DNA of 64,000 bases from Paraburkholderia ultramafica (lineage in GTDB: Bacteria; Pseudomonadota; Gammaproteobacteria; Burkholderiales; Burkholderiaceae). Under the pieces are notes generated by a model. The model worked only from the letters and a program-made list of their open reading frames with translations, made no database searches and was not told the origin of the DNA. The stretch is from NCBI RefSeq assembly GCF_902859915.1, contig NZ_CADIKK010000006.1:217703-281702 (forward strand). The letters are read 5' to 3'. Both the position numbers and the translations under genes were made by a program. This document shows, piece by piece, positions 47,246-57,425 of the stretch (position 1 is the first letter of the stretch; each line of letters begins with the position of its first letter).

Positions 47246-48568
47246 ATGAAACCAGCTTTCAAATCCACGCTGAAGGCGGTCAGTGCCGGCGCAGCCGCAT
47301 GCTTTGCGTTGAGCGCGCCGGCGGCCACGGTGACGATCGCGACGTTGAACAACCCGGACATGATCGAGCTGAAGAAGCTCTCGCCCGCGTTCGAAAAGGC
47401 GAATCCGGACATCAAGCTGAACTGGGTGATTCTCGAAGAAAACGTGTTGCGTCAGCGTGCCACGACCGACATCACCACCGGCAGCGGCCAGTTCGACGTG
47501 ATGACGATCGGCGCGTACGAAACGCCGCAATGGGGCAAGCGCGGCTGGCTCACGCCGATCACCAACCTGCCCGCCAGTTACGATCTGAACGACGTCGTGA
47601 AAACGGCGCGCGACGGCCTGTCTAGCGGCGGCCAGTTGTACGCGCTGCCGTTCTACGTCGAGAGTTCGATGACCTATTACCGCAAGGATCTGTTCGACCA
47701 GAAGGGCCTGAAAATGCCCGATCAGCCGACCTACGAGCAGGTCGCGCAATTCGCCGACAAGCTCACCGACAAAGCCAGCGGCGTCTATGGCATCTGCTTG
47801 CGCGGCAAGGCGGGCTGGGGCGAAAACATGGCGTACGGCACGACCGTGGCCAACACCTTCGGCGGCCGCTGGTTCGACGAGAAGTGGAACGCGCAGCTCA
47901 CGTCGCCGGAATGGAAGAAGGCGATGACGTTCTATGTCGATCTGCTGAAGAAGGACGGCCCGCCGGGAGCGAGCTCGAACGGTTTCAACGAAAACCTCAC
48001 GCTGATGTCGTCGGGCAAGTGCGCGATGTGGATCGACGCGACGGTGGCGGCCGGCATGCTCTTCAACAAGCAGCAATCGCAGATCGCAGACAAGGTCGGT
48101 TTCGCCGCGGCGCCGACCGCGCTCACGCCGAAGGGTTCGCATTGGCTGTGGGCCTGGGCGCTGGCCATTCCGAAGTCGTCCAAGCAGGCCGACTCGGCGA
48201 AGAAGTTCATCACGTGGGCCACGTCGAAGGAGTACATCGAACTGGTCGCGAAGGATCAAGGCTGGGCGTCGGTGCCGCCGGGAACGCGCAAGTCGACCTA
48301 TGCGCGCCCCGAGTACAAGCAGGCCGCGCCGTTCGGCGATTTCGTGCTGAAGGCGATCGAAACGGCTGACCCGGATCACCCGACCCTCAAGCCGGTGCCG
48401 TACACCGGCGTGCAGTTCGTCGGGATTCCTGAGTTCCAGTCGTTCGGCACCGTGGTCGGGCAGAGCATCTCCGGTGCGATTGCCGGTCAGATGACGGTCG
48501 ATCAGGCGCTGGCGGCCGGCAATGCCGCCGCGGATCGCGCGGTGAAGCAGGCCGGCTACCAGAAGTGA
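47246..48568 (+). CDS. Polyol/sugar ABC transporter substrate-binding protein (SmoE/MtlE-like)
   Basis: Periplasmic binding protein, 440 residues from ATG 47246, preceded by AAAGGAG. The signal peptide MKPAFKSTLKAVSAGAAACF is cleaved near APAAT. It is of extracellular-solute-binding family 1, with the polyol-subgroup start TVTIATLNNPDMIELKKL and motifs TIGAYETPQWGKRGWL and YRKDLFDQKGLKMPD. Mannitol/sorbitol/arabitol is the expected ligand set from homologues. A strong hairpin separates it from the permease genes. Confidence 0.92.
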   Translation: MKPAFKSTLKAVSAGAAACFALSAPAATVTIATLNNPDMIELKKLSPAFEKANPDIKLNWVILEENVLRQRATTDITTGSGQFDVMTIGAYETPQWGKRGWLTPITNLPASYDLNDVVKTARDGLSSGGQLYALPFYVESSMTYYRKDLFDQKGLKMPDQPTYEQVAQFADKLTDKASGVYGICLRGKAGWGENMAYGTTVANTFGGRWFDEKWNAQLTSPEWKKAMTFYVDLLKKDGPPGASSNGFNENLTLMSSGKCAMWIDATVAAGMLFNKQQSQIADKVGFAAAPTALTPKGSHWLWAWALAIPKSSKQADSAKKFITWATSKEYIELVAKDQGWASVPPGTRKSTYARPEYKQAAPFGDFVLKAIETADPDHPTLKPVPYTGVQFVGIPEFQSFGTVVGQSISGAIAGQMTVDQALAAGNAAADRAVKQAGYQK

Positions 48569-48625
48569 AGCAGGAGTGAACCAGAAGTAAAGCGGCAAGT
48601 CAGCCACTCGAGTGATGTGGCACGC

Positions 48626-48649
48626 GCCGGCTGACGTCCGTCAGCCGGC
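48626..48649 (+). other. Intercistronic hairpin after the binding-protein gene
   Basis: GCCGGCTGACG (48626-48636) and CGTCAGCCGGC (48639-48649) form an 11-bp perfect inverted repeat with no T-run. Such hairpins after binding-protein genes protect the upstream mRNA and lower permease expression (as in malE-malF). Confidence 0.6.
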
Positions 48650-48741
48650 TCACGCAGCACAGCGGGCCGTCCCCGCCGCGGTTCATGCGGCACACGCGGC
48701 TTAAGGAGACGGCCCGCGCATTACCGAACCGGTGGTCAATC

Positions 48742-49677
48742 ATGCGTCCTCTGCGCCTACCTCTCATGCATGCCCATCCCCAGACAGAAAAAGAACGCGA
48801 AACCCGCAAAGCCAATTCCGCCCGCTGGCTGGTTTCGCCGTCGGTCGCCGTATTGGTGTTGTGGATGGCCATTCCACTCGCGATGACGATCTGGTTTTCG
48901 TTCTCGCGCTACAACCTGCTGAATCCGGATATCCGCGGTTTCGCGGGGTTCGACAACTATCGGTACCTTGCCACCGACCCCTCATTCGGCCCATCGATCG
49001 CCAACACGCTCGAGCTGATCATCTCGGTGCTGGTGATCACCGTGGTCGGCGGCGTGCTGATGGCGGTTTTGTTCGACCGTAAGTTCTACGGCCAGGGCAT
49101 CGCGCGGCTTCTGGCCATTGCGCCGTTCTTCGTGATGCCGACCGTCAGCGCGCTGATCTGGAAGAACATGATCCTGCATCCGGTGTACGGCCTGGTCGCG
49201 CAGGGCATGCGCGCGATGGGCATGCAGCCGATCGACTGGTTCGCCGACTATCCGCTCACCGCGGTGATCATGATCGTCGCGTGGCAGTGGCTGCCATTCG
49301 CGTTCCTGATTCTGTTCACCGCGATCCAGTCGCTCGATCAGGAGCAGAAGGAGGCAGCGCGCATCGACGGCGCGGGTCCATTCTCGATGTTCTTCTACAT
49401 CACACTGCCGCACCTGAGGCGAGCGATCGCGGTGGTGGTGATGATGGAAACGATTTTCCTGCTGTCGATCTTCGCCGAGATCTATACGACTACGGGCGGC
49501 GGTCCGGGCACCGCGACCACCAATCTGTCGTACCTGATCTTTTCGCTGGGCCTGCAGCAGTTCGACGTCGGTCTCGCGTCGGCGGGCGGCATCCTCGCTG
49601 TCGTGCTGGCCAACATCGTGTCGTTCTTCCTCGTGCGGATGCTCGCGAAGAACCTGAAAGGGGAGTACGAAAAATGA
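48742..49677 (+). CDS. Polyol/sugar ABC transporter permease 1 (SmoF-like)
   Basis: Inner-membrane permease of the MalF type. Start uncertain: ATG 48742 (MRPLRLPLMHAHPQTEKERE) or ATG 48766; the ribosome binding site is unclear, with TTAAGGAG lying about 30 bases upstream. Six helices and the coupling loop EAARIDGAGPFSMFFYITLPHLRRA (EAA motif) near the C-terminal third are visible. About 311 residues. The stop overlaps the next permease gene in an ATGA. Confidence 0.9.
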   Translation: MRPLRLPLMHAHPQTEKERETRKANSARWLVSPSVAVLVLWMAIPLAMTIWFSFSRYNLLNPDIRGFAGFDNYRYLATDPSFGPSIANTLELIISVLVITVVGGVLMAVLFDRKFYGQGIARLLAIAPFFVMPTVSALIWKNMILHPVYGLVAQGMRAMGMQPIDWFADYPLTAVIMIVAWQWLPFAFLILFTAIQSLDQEQKEAARIDGAGPFSMFFYITLPHLRRAIAVVVMMETIFLLSIFAEIYTTTGGGPGTATTNLSYLIFSLGLQQFDVGLASAGGILAVVLANIVSFFLVRMLAKNLKGEYEK

Positions 49678-50549
49678 GCCACGTTGCCTCTACCCCGGCG
49701 TCGACGACGACGCCCATGACCGTGCCGGCCAAGTCGCCGTTCGAGGGAATCCGTCGCAGCATCCCCGGTGTGATCGCCTGGCTGGTCGCGTTGCTGCTGT
49801 TCTTCCCGATCTTCTGGATGACGATCACCGCCTTCAAGACAGAGCAGCAGGCCTATTCGTCGTCGCTCTTTTTCGTCCCGACGCTCGAGAGCTTCCACGA
49901 GGTGTTCGCGCGCAGCAATTACTTTGCGTTCGCGTGGAATTCGGTGCTGATCTCGGTGGGCGTCACGGTGCTGTGCCTGATCCTCGCCGTGCCGTGCGCG
50001 TATGCGATGGCGTTCTTCCCGACACGCCGCACGCAGAAAGTGCTGCTGTGGATGCTGTCGACCAAGATGATGCCGTCGGTCGGCGTGCTGGTGCCGATCT
50101 ATCTGCTGTGGAAAAACAGCGGGCTGCTCGATACGGTGTCGGGTCTGGTGATCGTCTACACGCTGATCAATCTGCCGATCGCGGTGTGGATGTCGTTCAC
50201 ATACTTCGCTGAAATTCCGCGCGATATTCTCGAAGCCGGCCGCATCGACGGCGCCGCGACGTGGCAGGAGATCGTCTATCTGCTGATGCCGATGTCGCTG
50301 CCCGGGCTCGCTTCCACCGCGCTGCTGCTCGTGATCCTGTCGTGGAACGAAGCGTTCTGGAGCATCAACCTGTCGAGTTCGAATGCCGCGCCGCTGACCG
50401 TGTTCATCGCGTCGTATTCGAGTCCTGAAGGGCTGTTCTGGGCCAAGCTGTCGGCGGCTTCGCTGTTGGCGGTTGCGCCGATCCTGATCGTCGGCTGGCT
50501 GTCGCAAAAGCAACTGGTGCGCGGCCTCACGTTCGGGGCGGTCAAATGA
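49674..50549 (+). CDS. Polyol/sugar ABC transporter permease 2 (SmoG-like)
   Basis: MalG-type permease, 291 residues from ATG 49674, preceded by GGGGAG. It starts MSHVASTPASTTTPMTVPAK, with the first helix at about 32-50, and has the EAA coupling motif EAGRIDGAATWQEIVYLLMP and a C-terminal LSQKQLVRGLTFGAVK. Overlaps both neighbours by four bases (ATGA), so the permease pair and the HAD gene are translationally coupled. Confidence 0.92.
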   Translation: MSHVASTPASTTTPMTVPAKSPFEGIRRSIPGVIAWLVALLLFFPIFWMTITAFKTEQQAYSSSLFFVPTLESFHEVFARSNYFAFAWNSVLISVGVTVLCLILAVPCAYAMAFFPTRRTQKVLLWMLSTKMMPSVGVLVPIYLLWKNSGLLDTVSGLVIVYTLINLPIAVWMSFTYFAEIPRDILEAGRIDGAATWQEIVYLLMPMSLPGLASTALLLVILSWNEAFWSINLSSSNAAPLTVFIASYSSPEGLFWAKLSAASLLAVAPILIVGWLSQKQLVRGLTFGAVK

Positions 50550-51247
50550 CGGCAGGCACGGGTATGGGTAATCTCGCGCTGATTTGCGATTGCGACGGCG
50601 TGCTGATCGACAGCGAAGCGGTGGCGGCGCGCATGCTGGTGCGCGAACTCGAAGCGCGCTGGCCCGGCACCGATGTCGAGCCGGTGGTGCTGCCGCTGCT
50701 CGGCCTGCGCATCGAGAAGGTGTTGCAGGGCACGGCGACGCAACTCGGCAAAAGCCTCGGCGCCGACGAGATCGATGCGATCCGCCGCACGGTGGAAGAA
50801 GCGGCGATGCAGGCGCCGACGGTCGAAGGCATCGACGCCGCGCTCGCCCAGGTGCCACTCGTCAAAGGCTGCGCGAGCAACAGCTTCCGGCCTTATGTGG
50901 AATCGGTCCTGGCGCGCACAGGCCTCGCGCGGTTTTTCGGCGAGCGCCTGTTCTGCGCCGATGCAGTGCCGAATCCGAAGCCCGCGCCCGACGTCTATCT
51001 GGCGGCCGCGCAGCGACTCGGGCTCGCGCCGTCCGCGTGCCTCGTGGTGGAAGACAGCGTCGCGGGCGTGACGGCGGCGGCTGCGGCGGGCATGACGGTG
51101 CTCGGTTTTATCGGCGGCGGTCATGCGAGCGACGTGCAGATCGACAAGCTGCATGCGGCCGGCGCGCGTCACGTATTCGACGACATGCGCCAGTTGCCGG
51201 ATCTGGTCGCACAATGGACGCTGAGCGCGACGGCAGCGGCGCCTTGA
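50546..51247 (+). CDS. HAD-family hydrolase of the polyol operon
   Basis: A 233-residue phosphatase/phosphoglucomutase-like HAD enzyme. Motif I is CDCDGVLIDSE (nucleophile and acid Asp), motif III is the Lys in PNPKPAPDVYL, and motif IV is VVEDSVAGV. The cap is helical (subclass IA). HAD genes sit at this place in several rhizobial and Rhodobacter polyol operons, where they probably dephosphorylate sugar or polyol phosphates. It overlaps the permease gene by four bases. Confidence 0.88.
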   Translation: MTAGTGMGNLALICDCDGVLIDSEAVAARMLVRELEARWPGTDVEPVVLPLLGLRIEKVLQGTATQLGKSLGADEIDAIRRTVEEAAMQAPTVEGIDAALAQVPLVKGCASNSFRPYVESVLARTGLARFFGERLFCADAVPNPKPAPDVYLAAAQRLGLAPSACLVVEDSVAGVTAAAAAGMTVLGFIGGGHASDVQIDKLHAAGARHVFDDMRQLPDLVAQWTLSATAAAP

Positions 51248-51350
51248 GCGCGCGAGTCGCGACTCACGGCGGCGCAGACTCAACCGGCAGGCAATCCATA
51301 GCAAGACACAGCAACGCGCGGCAACACACAGCATTACACGGAGACACATC

Positions 51351-52460
<1,110 letters not shown>

Positions 52461-52517
52461 CGAGAGGGGAAGCGGCGGGCGCGCCGCTTTCCTTTCAATC
52501 ACGCTCAGGAAACGTTC

Positions 52518-52814
52518 ATGTCTGCCTACGTCGTCATCACGCGCGAAAAAACGCTCGACCCCGCCAAACTGGAAGAATACAAACAGATCGCGCCCGCCGT
52601 CTTCGAGCAGCATCCGGTGATGATGCTGGCGAGCCATGGGCGCAGGGAAGTGGTGGAGGGGCCGGCGATCGAAGACATCCTGATTCTCGAATTCACCGGT
52701 TACGACGAAGCGCTCGCGTGGTATCGCAGTCCGGCGTATCAGGCGGTCAGCGAGACGCGCCTGAAGGGCGGCGATTACCGGATCATCATCACTGAGGGTT
52801 TGCCGCTGGTGTAG
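52518..52814 (+). CDS. DUF1330 domain-containing protein
   Basis: A 98-residue dimeric alpha-beta barrel (ferredoxin-like) protein, MSAYVVITREKTLDPAKLEE, with EGPAIEDILILEFTGYDEAL and SPAYQAVSETRLKGGDYRI, the DUF1330 pattern. Function unknown. It is the last gene of the plus-strand polyol run, 57 bases after the ABC ATPase, and converges on the regulator. Confidence 0.9.
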   Translation: MSAYVVITREKTLDPAKLEEYKQIAPAVFEQHPVMMLASHGRREVVEGPAIEDILILEFTGYDEALAWYRSPAYQAVSETRLKGGDYRIIITEGLPLV

Positions 52815-52918
52815 GGCGGTGGTATGAGGATTCGTGCTTTTATTCAGGCGGTCTACGAACCGCGTACGTGATGGCCGCTGTCATGCGGCGCATGAAGTGA
52901 ACGCACCAGGCACCGCCT

Positions 52919-53866
52919 TCACGCCTCCAGCGCCGCCCGCGCGCACAACTCGTCAGTTACCAGTCCCGACAACCAGCCGCCCTTGAGCACCGCGATCAGC
53001 GCTTCACGCTTGCGCTGCCCGCCGGCGAAACCGATCGTCGGTCGGCGCGGCGGCGCATCGAGCGCGATGCTCGTCACGCGCCGGCCGGTCGGCGACTCGA
53101 CGTGCGCGCCGGCCGCATCGATCGGCAGTCCTAGCATTTCAGCGACCGCGCCGTTCTGCATCAATTCCTTCACTTCCTCCGACGTGATGAAGCCATCTTC
53201 GTGCAGCGGACACTTCAGCCCGATATTGCCGATGCCGACGAACGCGACATCGGCTTGCGCCGAGAGCGACTCGACGATCCGGTACAGCCGGTGATTGCAC
53301 CACTGCGCGCGCTCGGCCTCGCTATCGGCGAGCAATGGCGCAGGTAGCAGAAAATACTTGCCGCCGGTCTTCTCCGAAATGTGCAGCGCGACGTCGTAGC
53401 GGTTCGACGAGCCGTCCTGGGCGATCGCCCCGACCATCGATACCAGCCGGTGCTGCGGACGGTCCAACTGCGCGATCTGATCGACCGCGGCCTTCAGCGT
53501 GCGGCCGCTGCTCACCGCGACCACCATCGGTTTTTCGGCGGCGAGATAGCGCTCCATCACCTGCGCGCCGGCCACCGCCAGCTTGCGGTCGAGCTCGTCG
53601 GTCGTATCGCCGTCGATCGGCACCACTTCGCACATGCTCAGGCCATAGCGCTTCGACAGCTGATCGGCAAGCGACAGACAGTCGGCCAGTTTGTGATCGA
53701 CGCGCACTCGAATCAGGTTCTTTTCGACGGCGAACGCGACCAGCCGTTGCGCAACCGGGCGCGAGACCTGCAGCTTCTCGGCGATTTCGTTCTGGGTATT
53801 GCCGGCGACGTAGTAAAGCCACGCAGCGCGGGTAGCGAGATCTAGTTTTTCTGTGGACTTGGGCAC
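52919..53866 (-). CDS. SorC/DeoR-type sugar-binding transcriptional regulator
   Basis: A 315-residue regulator read from GTG 53866 (VPKSTEKLDLATRAAWLYYV). No ATG is suitable, and the much longer upstream frame runs antisense-like over xylB. The N-terminal helix-turn-helix is AGNTQNEIAEKLQVSRPVAQRL; the rest is a SorC effector domain (VAVSSGRTLKAAVDQI, VGIGNIGLKC). It is the last gene of dalD-xylB-regulator and is the likely controller of both polyol operons. Inducer probably a polyol or keto-sugar phosphate. Confidence 0.9.
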   Translation of the reverse strand: MPKSTEKLDLATRAAWLYYVAGNTQNEIAEKLQVSRPVAQRLVAFAVEKNLIRVRVDHKLADCLSLADQLSKRYGLSMCEVVPIDGDTTDELDRKLAVAGAQVMERYLAAEKPMVVAVSSGRTLKAAVDQIAQLDRPQHRLVSMVGAIAQDGSSNRYDVALHISEKTGGKYFLLPAPLLADSEAERAQWCNHRLYRIVESLSAQADVAFVGIGNIGLKCPLHEDGFITSEEVKELMQNGAVAEMLGLPIDAAGAHVESPTGRRVTSIALDAPPRRPTIGFAGGQRKREALIAVLKGGWLSGLVTDELCARAALEA

Positions 53867-53943
53867 GGTAACGGTTCGCTTGAAGTGCGCCGATGATAGC
53901 AGCCGGTCCCGCCTCTCAACGGCAAGCGGCTGTGGTTTGCCGC

Positions 53944-55425
53944 TCAGGCGAGCGGAGCTCGCGCAGGGTCGAACAGCGGCCGCACGTGACGGTACAGCGC
54001 GCGGTACGCTGCGAGCCGCGTGCGCAGTTCCGCATGCCGGCGCGGGTTCGGTGTGAACTCCTTTTCGATCGGCGGCTTGGTCAGCACCTTGGCCGGATCG
54101 CCGCCCGCGGCCAGCCAGCCGAGCCGGGCTGCGCCGAGCGCCGCGCCGGTTTCGCCGCCGCCGTGTTTGCGGGTCGCGGTGTCGAGCGCATCCGCCAGCA
54201 GCTGCGCCCAGTAATCGCTGCGCGCGCCGCCGCCGAGCAGCGACAGCGCCTTCGCCTCGGTGCCGGCCGCGCGCAGCGCGTCGAGGCCGTCGGTCAGCGC
54301 GAGCGTCACGCCTTCGAGCACCGCATAGCCGAGCAACGCGCGATCGGTCGCGTGGTTCATGCCGAAGAACACGCCTTGCGCATACGGGTCGTTGTGCGGC
54401 GTGCGTTCGCCGGACAGATACGGCAGGAACAGCGGCGCGGTGTTCAATGCGTCGGCGGGGAGCGCCTCGATTTCGGCGAGCAGGGTCGGCTCGTCGGTGG
54501 ACGTGAGCTTGCAGACCCAGCGCAGGCAGCTCGCCGCCGACAGCACCACGCTCATCTGATGCCAGCGATCCGGAATCGCGTGACAAAACGCGTGCACGGC
54601 GGAAGCCGGGTTCGGCCGGAAGCTGTCGCCGACCACGCACAGCACGCCCGATGTGCCGAGCGAGACGAAGCCGTCGCCCGGTTGCGTCGCGCCGATGCCG
54701 ATCGCGCTGGTGGCGTTGTCGCCGCCGCCGGCCGCGACGATCACACCGTCGCGCAAGCCGAATTCGCGCGCCACCGCGGGCAGCAGCGTGCCGGACGGCG
54801 CGCTGCCTTCGGCGAGGCCCGGCATCTGCGCGCGCGTCATGTTGCAGGCGGCGAGCAATGAGTCGGACCAGTCGCGTTTGGCGACGTCGAGCCACAACGT
54901 GCCGGCCGCGTCCGACGGATCGGACACCTTGCCGCCGGTCAGTTGCAGGCGCAAGTAATCCTTCGGCAGCAACACACAGGCAGTCTGCGCGAAGATCTCC
55001 GGCTCATGGCGCGCGACCCATAGCAGCTTCGGCGCAGTGAAGCCCGGCATCGCCAGATTGCCGGCGACGCTGTGCAGGTCCGGCGCGCGCTCGGTCAGCT
55101 CCGCGCATTCCTTGTCGCTGCGCATGTCGTTCCACAGAATCGCGGGCCGCAGCACGCGGTCCTCGGCATCCAGCAGCACCGCGCCGTGCATCTGTCCCGA
55201 CAGGCCGATGCCGCGAATCTGCGCGAACTCGTCGGGATGCCGGACGCGCAACGCGGCGAGCGCCGCGCGCGTCCCGGTCCACCAGTCTTCGGGATTCTGC
55301 TCGGCCCAACGCTGATGCGGCCGCGAAACCGTAAAGGGAGAGCCGGCGGTGCCGATCACGCGTCCATCGGACGCGAGCAGCAGAACTTTCACTTCGGACG
55401 TGCCGAGGTCGATGCCGAGATACAT
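53944..55425 (-). CDS. xylB: Xylulokinase
   Basis: FGGY-family kinase, 493 residues, that phosphorylates D-xylulose to D-xylulose 5-phosphate for the pentose phosphate pathway. It begins MYLGIDLGTSEVKVLLLASD (phosphate-1 motif), with GLSGQMHGAVLLD, catalytic Asp in ILWNDMRSDKEC and the C-terminal SLLGGGARSDYWAQLLAD adenosine motif. It takes the product of DalD, encoded just upstream. A 77-base gap follows before the regulator. Confidence 0.95.
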   Translation of the reverse strand: MYLGIDLGTSEVKVLLLASDGRVIGTAGSPFTVSRPHQRWAEQNPEDWWTGTRAALAALRVRHPDEFAQIRGIGLSGQMHGAVLLDAEDRVLRPAILWNDMRSDKECAELTERAPDLHSVAGNLAMPGFTAPKLLWVARHEPEIFAQTACVLLPKDYLRLQLTGGKVSDPSDAAGTLWLDVAKRDWSDSLLAACNMTRAQMPGLAEGSAPSGTLLPAVAREFGLRDGVIVAAGGGDNATSAIGIGATQPGDGFVSLGTSGVLCVVGDSFRPNPASAVHAFCHAIPDRWHQMSVVLSAASCLRWVCKLTSTDEPTLLAEIEALPADALNTAPLFLPYLSGERTPHNDPYAQGVFFGMNHATDRALLGYAVLEGVTLALTDGLDALRAAGTEAKALSLLGGGARSDYWAQLLADALDTATRKHGGGETGAALGAARLGWLAAGGDPAKVLTKPPIEKEFTPNPRRHAELRTRLAAYRALYRHVRPLFDPARAPLA

Positions 55426-55476
55426 GGGCGCGAAACCTTCGTCGTTAGGGATGCGCTACTTTAGCCGCACATGGCT

Positions 55477-55509
55477 CGCGGTGCCATGCGCATTAAGCCT
55501 GGCACCGCG
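55477..55509 (-). other. Hairpin between dalD and xylB
   Basis: CGCGGTGCCA (55477-55486) and TGGCACCGCG (55500-55509), a perfect 10-bp inverted repeat in the 114-base gap. No T-run follows, so it is more likely an mRNA processing or stability element than a terminator. Confidence 0.4.
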
Positions 55510-55539
55510 CGTGATTCGAAAGAGAGTGCAACGCGGCGT

Positions 55540-56952
55540 TCAAACCGCGCCGCGTTTGGCGAGCCAGACATCGATGCGCGCGAGCGCGCCGGCGAGCGCC
55601 GATTCCAGTTCCGGCGTCTGCGCCATGCTGCCCCACAGCAGCCGGTCCGCGGCGAACGCCTGCAGCGGGTCGGGCGCCGCGAAGAAGCCGTGCGCGACGC
55701 GCTCATCCATCACGCCGTCCTGATACGCATATGCCAGCTTGCCGGTGTGCCAGCGTTCGAGAAAGCGGAAGAACAGCGCGGGCAGCAGCGCGGTCGCCGC
55801 TGGCTTCACGCCGCGCTCGAAACACTCGGCGAGCGTCGGCGCGATAAAGCCGGGCAGCTTCGAAAAGCCGTCGGCCGCAACGCGCTGGTTGGTGTCCTGG
55901 ATATACGGATTGCTGAAGCGTTCGAGCACGACGTCGCGATACCGTTCGAGATCGAGCGGACTCGGCGTGAGACACGGGATCACGTCTTCGGTCACGTAGT
56001 CGAACGCGAATTGGCGAATGTCCGCGTCGAGCGTGCCTTCGTGAATGTAGTTCAGCCCGACCAGGGTGCCCGCCCACGCAATGCAGCTATGGGTCGCGTT
56101 GAGAATGCGGATCTTCGCTTCCTCGTACGGCAGCACCGAGTCGACCAGTTCCGCGCCGGCCTTCTCCCATGCGGGACGCCCGGCGATGAAACGATCTTCG
56201 ATCACCCACTGGATGAACGCTTCACCCATCACCGGGCAGGCATCGTCGACACCGGTCGCGGCCTTGACGCGCTCACGCACGTCCGGCGTCGGACGCGGCG
56301 TGATGCGGTCGACCATCGAATTCGGGCACGCGGTGTTGTCGTCGAACCATTGCGCCAGTTGGTCCGCGCCGCGCCGTTCGAGAAACTCGCTCATGCCCGC
56401 GTGAAAGCGCTCGCCGTTGCTGCGCAGGTTGTCGCAAGTCTGCAGTGTCACAGGGCCCGCGCCGCGTTTCATGCGCGCATCGAGAATCGCCGCCAGCGCG
56501 CCGTAGATCGTGGTGTGGCCGCCTTTGAGATCGGTGGCGAGATCGGCGTTCGCGGTATCGAGCTCGTCGTGTTCGTCGAGGTAATAGCCGCCTTCGGTGA
56601 CCGTGAACGCGATGATCTTGCAGGCCGGATCGGCGCCGGCTTCGATCAGCGCGTCGAGGCTTTCGGTCCACGGCAGCACGCGCTCGATCGAGCGGATCGT
56701 CTCGTATGCGCGCTGGCCCTGGGGCGTGACGGTCTCGAGCGTGTAGACGCCGTCTTGCGCGGCGAGCGCTTCGAGCACCGCGTTCATGTCGCTGCGGATA
56801 TTGCCGACCGTCAGCGACCAGTGCGGCTCGCCGGGCAGCTTCGCTTCATTCAAACGGTGCAGATACCACGCCTGATGCGCGCGATGAAACGATCCCGCGC
56901 CGATGTGCAGGATCACCTGTGCGGCCGCGCCGCTGCCTTGCCCGCTGTTCAT
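55540..56952 (-). CDS. dalD: D-arabinitol 4-dehydrogenase
   Basis: Long-chain polyol dehydrogenase of the mannitol dehydrogenase family, 470 residues, oxidising D-arabinitol to D-xylulose with NAD. The start MNSGQGSGAAAQVILHIGAG leads into the coenzyme fold HIGAGSFHRAHQAWYLHRL; TVTEGGYYLD, DNLRSNGERFHAG and MVDRITPRPTPD follow, and the family Lys signature is near KIRILNATHS. It resembles Klebsiella DalD more than MtlK. The ATG has AGGAGAC upstream; a duplicated leader hairpin sits before it. Confidence 0.93.
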   Translation of the reverse strand: MNSGQGSGAAAQVILHIGAGSFHRAHQAWYLHRLNEAKLPGEPHWSLTVGNIRSDMNAVLEALAAQDGVYTLETVTPQGQRAYETIRSIERVLPWTESLDALIEAGADPACKIIAFTVTEGGYYLDEHDELDTANADLATDLKGGHTTIYGALAAILDARMKRGAGPVTLQTCDNLRSNGERFHAGMSEFLERRGADQLAQWFDDNTACPNSMVDRITPRPTPDVRERVKAATGVDDACPVMGEAFIQWVIEDRFIAGRPAWEKAGAELVDSVLPYEEAKIRILNATHSCIAWAGTLVGLNYIHEGTLDADIRQFAFDYVTEDVIPCLTPSPLDLERYRDVVLERFSNPYIQDTNQRVAADGFSKLPGFIAPTLAECFERGVKPAATALLPALFFRFLERWHTGKLAYAYQDGVMDERVAHGFFAAPDPLQAFAADRLLWGSMAQTPELESALAGALARIDVWLAKRGAV

Positions 56953-56969
56953 GTGTGTCTCCTGTGTCG

Positions 56970-57001
56970 ATCGGAGTTAGCGCTTTAGCGCTTACTCCGA
57001 T
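56970..57001. repeat. 32-nt imperfect palindrome in the dalD leader
   Basis: Arms ATCGGAGT-T-AGCGCT and AGCGCT-T-ACTCCGAT around TT. In the dalD mRNA it would form a stem of about 14 pairs ending close to the AGGAG ribosome binding site. It is also a plausible operator because of its symmetry. Confidence 0.7.
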
Positions 57002-57057
57002 CCCATGATCGTTGCTGTTAGCGCTTTAGCGCTTACTCCGATCCCATGATCGTTGCT
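56976..57057. repeat. Exact 41-bp tandem duplication upstream of dalD
   Basis: Two identical 41-bp units, 56976-57016 and 57017-57057, each beginning GTTAGCGCTTTAGCGCTTAC and ending ATGATCGTTGCT, followed by GTT, the start of a third. Each unit contains two AGCGCT palindromes separated by TT. Exact identity suggests a recent duplication. Confidence 0.95.
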
Positions 57058-57098
57058 GTTGCCCGCACGGCTCGGAGCGTGCGTTTATTCTTCGGATG

Positions 57099-57110
57099 GA
57101 GCATTTGCTC
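57099..57110. promoter_or_regulatory. Operator-like palindrome of polyol regulator (site 2)
   Basis: GAGCATTTGCTC, a perfect inverted repeat of GAGCA around TT, upstream of dalD. It matches 10 of 12 bases with the site before the divergent polyol operon (46294-46305). Confidence 0.5.
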
Positions 57111-57425
57111 TGCATGTGAGCGAATGATCGTACCCGGCGAAACGAAAGTCAAGGCGACGTCACAGGGTTTTCGTGGCGCAGCGCGGCGCGGCGGGGCTTT
57201 TCCGCGTCGCTGACGGTGGGTCGCTGGGCGAGCTGCGGTGCTTCGCCCTGCGTATTGCACTGCATCAAATTTGACGCCGGCTGCGTCAGCACTAACCCGA
57301 ATGCAAAAAAGTAGTGGTCCGCGGTCTTATTTTTAGTGGTGGCCAGCGCGGTTGCAGGCTACTTTTCGCTTTACAAGACGAAGAGCAGCGGCGCCCGGAG
57401 CGGTCCGCTTCATGGAGGCAAGACA

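Noticed and set aside
53900..54895. Long N-terminal extension of the SorC regulator running through xylB
   Set aside because: Same strand as xylB but out of frame, with an Arg/Ala-rich translation; regulator homology begins only at GTG 53866.
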